NCBI GenBank assembly: GCA_020086605.1
Contig: JACBWW010000016.1
Span: forward strand, 19,704,926-19,768,925
Reading direction: 5' to 3'
Length of the DNA stretch: 64,000 nucleotides
Source of the DNA: Lanius collurio
Taxonomy: Eukaryota > Chordata > Aves > Passeriformes > Laniidae
The notes beneath the pieces are model-generated. The model did no database searches. It was given only the letters and a program-made list of their open reading frames with translations, and was not told the origin of the DNA. This document shows positions 63,161 through 64,000 of the stretch, piece by piece (positions within the stretch are counted from its first letter, which is position 1; every line of letters begins with the position of its first letter). Position numbers and translations under genes: made by a program.

Positions 63161-64000
63161 TGGCTATGGACTTTCCACCTTTTTAAGTGTGTTCAGATGT
63201 TTTAGTATTCCCAGCCGCACCTCAGCCGAGGTCGAGGTTTAGTCTCTGATTCCAGAAGCAAGGTCTTCAAGAGAGAAACGTTCTAGTCAAACCAGATTGA
63301 GCATATTCATGATTTGTTTTTCCTTCCGAAGGCCAGAAAGAAACGGCCGTTTAATTTAAGATGTTGAACACCAAATACCAAACTGTAACTTTCATTTATT
63401 TGAATGTGGAAGATGCTGAAGGGTTTCTACTATATACAGTATTTTTACACAATGAAAATATTAACTCAGTCAATATCAACACTTTAAAACATAGTGAGCA
63501 AATTTCAGTGATAATAACAGTTTTTAAGCCATCATTTAGTTTGACTTTTCTATGAATATGCTATGAATGTCATGCAATATGAAACTGTACATATTGTCTG
63601 ATGTACAACAGTATATATGATCACATTCCAAATTTGATTCTTTTCACCATGTGTTATAACTAGAGTTGATACTTCTTTCAGTTGACTTGTTTGAATCTCA
63701 TTAATACAAATATTCACTTCATGTTTATGTTCTGTAACATTCACTAATTGAGAATATGTACCTTGTAAAACTGCAGCATTGAATTTCGTAACTGAGATTA
63801 GGAAACTCTATCAGAGGGCTGTATGGACTGTGTTGTTCTTCAGCTCCTTCACCTATTAATAAACTCGTGTTTTTGTGAGATTAAGTTACCATGTTGGTTA
63901 TAATAATTAATTTCAAGCCACAGAATGAGTTTGTTCTTAAATTTACAGCTTGCTTAATTCATCTTTAAATCCACCTCACCATGCCATTGTAAAAATCAGA
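63161..64000 (+). other. Distal 3' UTR or downstream flank
   Basis: AT-rich sequence with no recognisable gene. A short CG-bearing patch (about 63213-63240) and the AATAAA at 63858 are the only landmarks. It is transcribed only if the distal poly(A) site is used. Confidence 0.5.
63858..63863 (+). terminator. ELAVL4: Poly(A) signal AATAAA, distal candidate
   Basis: AATAAA is followed immediately by CTCGTGTTTTTGTGAG, another strong GU-rich downstream element. If used, the ELAVL4 3' UTR extends to about 3.1 kb. I see nothing else between 63160 and 63858 that would be a separate gene. Confidence 0.45.

Overview
This is a stretch of vertebrate nuclear DNA: one multi-exon gene on the + strand, long AT-rich introns, GT-AG splice sites, and no compact gene layout. 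The gene is ELAVL4 (HuD), the neuronal ELAV/Hu RNA-binding protein. Six spliced coding segments, which I joined by reading phase, give a 359-residue protein with three RRM domains. Two CR1 LINE fragments and the general sparseness of repeats point to a bird, although a crocodilian or turtle cannot be excluded. I cannot name the species.

Layout. Positions 1-21042 are the 5' flank and/or first intron(s). They hold no certain exon but contain several GC/CpG-rich patches: one beside a 398-base assembly gap at 4072-4469, one CpG island at about 8.25-8.61 kb, and one at about 18.9-19.07 kb. Any of these could be an alternative promoter or first exon; multiple first exons are reported for mammalian HuD. 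The first common coding exon is 21043-21283. It is followed by intron 2 (22.6 kb), exon 3 (43887-43990), intron 3 (10.0 kb), exon 4 (54036-54189), a 385-base intron, exon 5 (54575-54800), a 1.4 kb intron, the 39-base hinge exon 6 (56177-56215), a 4.2 kb intron, and the terminal exon with the stop codon at 60731-60733. A long U/AU-rich 3' UTR follows, with at least three well-placed poly(A) signals (62617, 63140, 63858). No other protein-coding gene and no RNA gene could be supported.

How the parts work together. RRM1 and RRM2 bind AU/U-rich mRNA. The hinge encoded by the end of exon 5 and by exon 6 links them to RRM3. The hinge exon is flanked by a T-rich tract of the kind Hu proteins bind and by a predicted hairpin, and the 3' UTR carries long U-rich tracts, AUUUA repeats and an exact 8-mer match to the miR-375 seed. 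These fit post-transcriptional control and autoregulation. The 42-base hinge exon of the longer mammalian isoform (residues like LMSGPVPPSACPPR) could not be found in intron 6.

I found no undescribed biological system. The most useful leads are candidate alternative first exons with phase-compatible donors, structured intronic elements (including a 24-bp perfect palindrome and a 12-bp stem), the apparently missing hinge exon, and an unusually long intronic open frame just upstream of exon 3.
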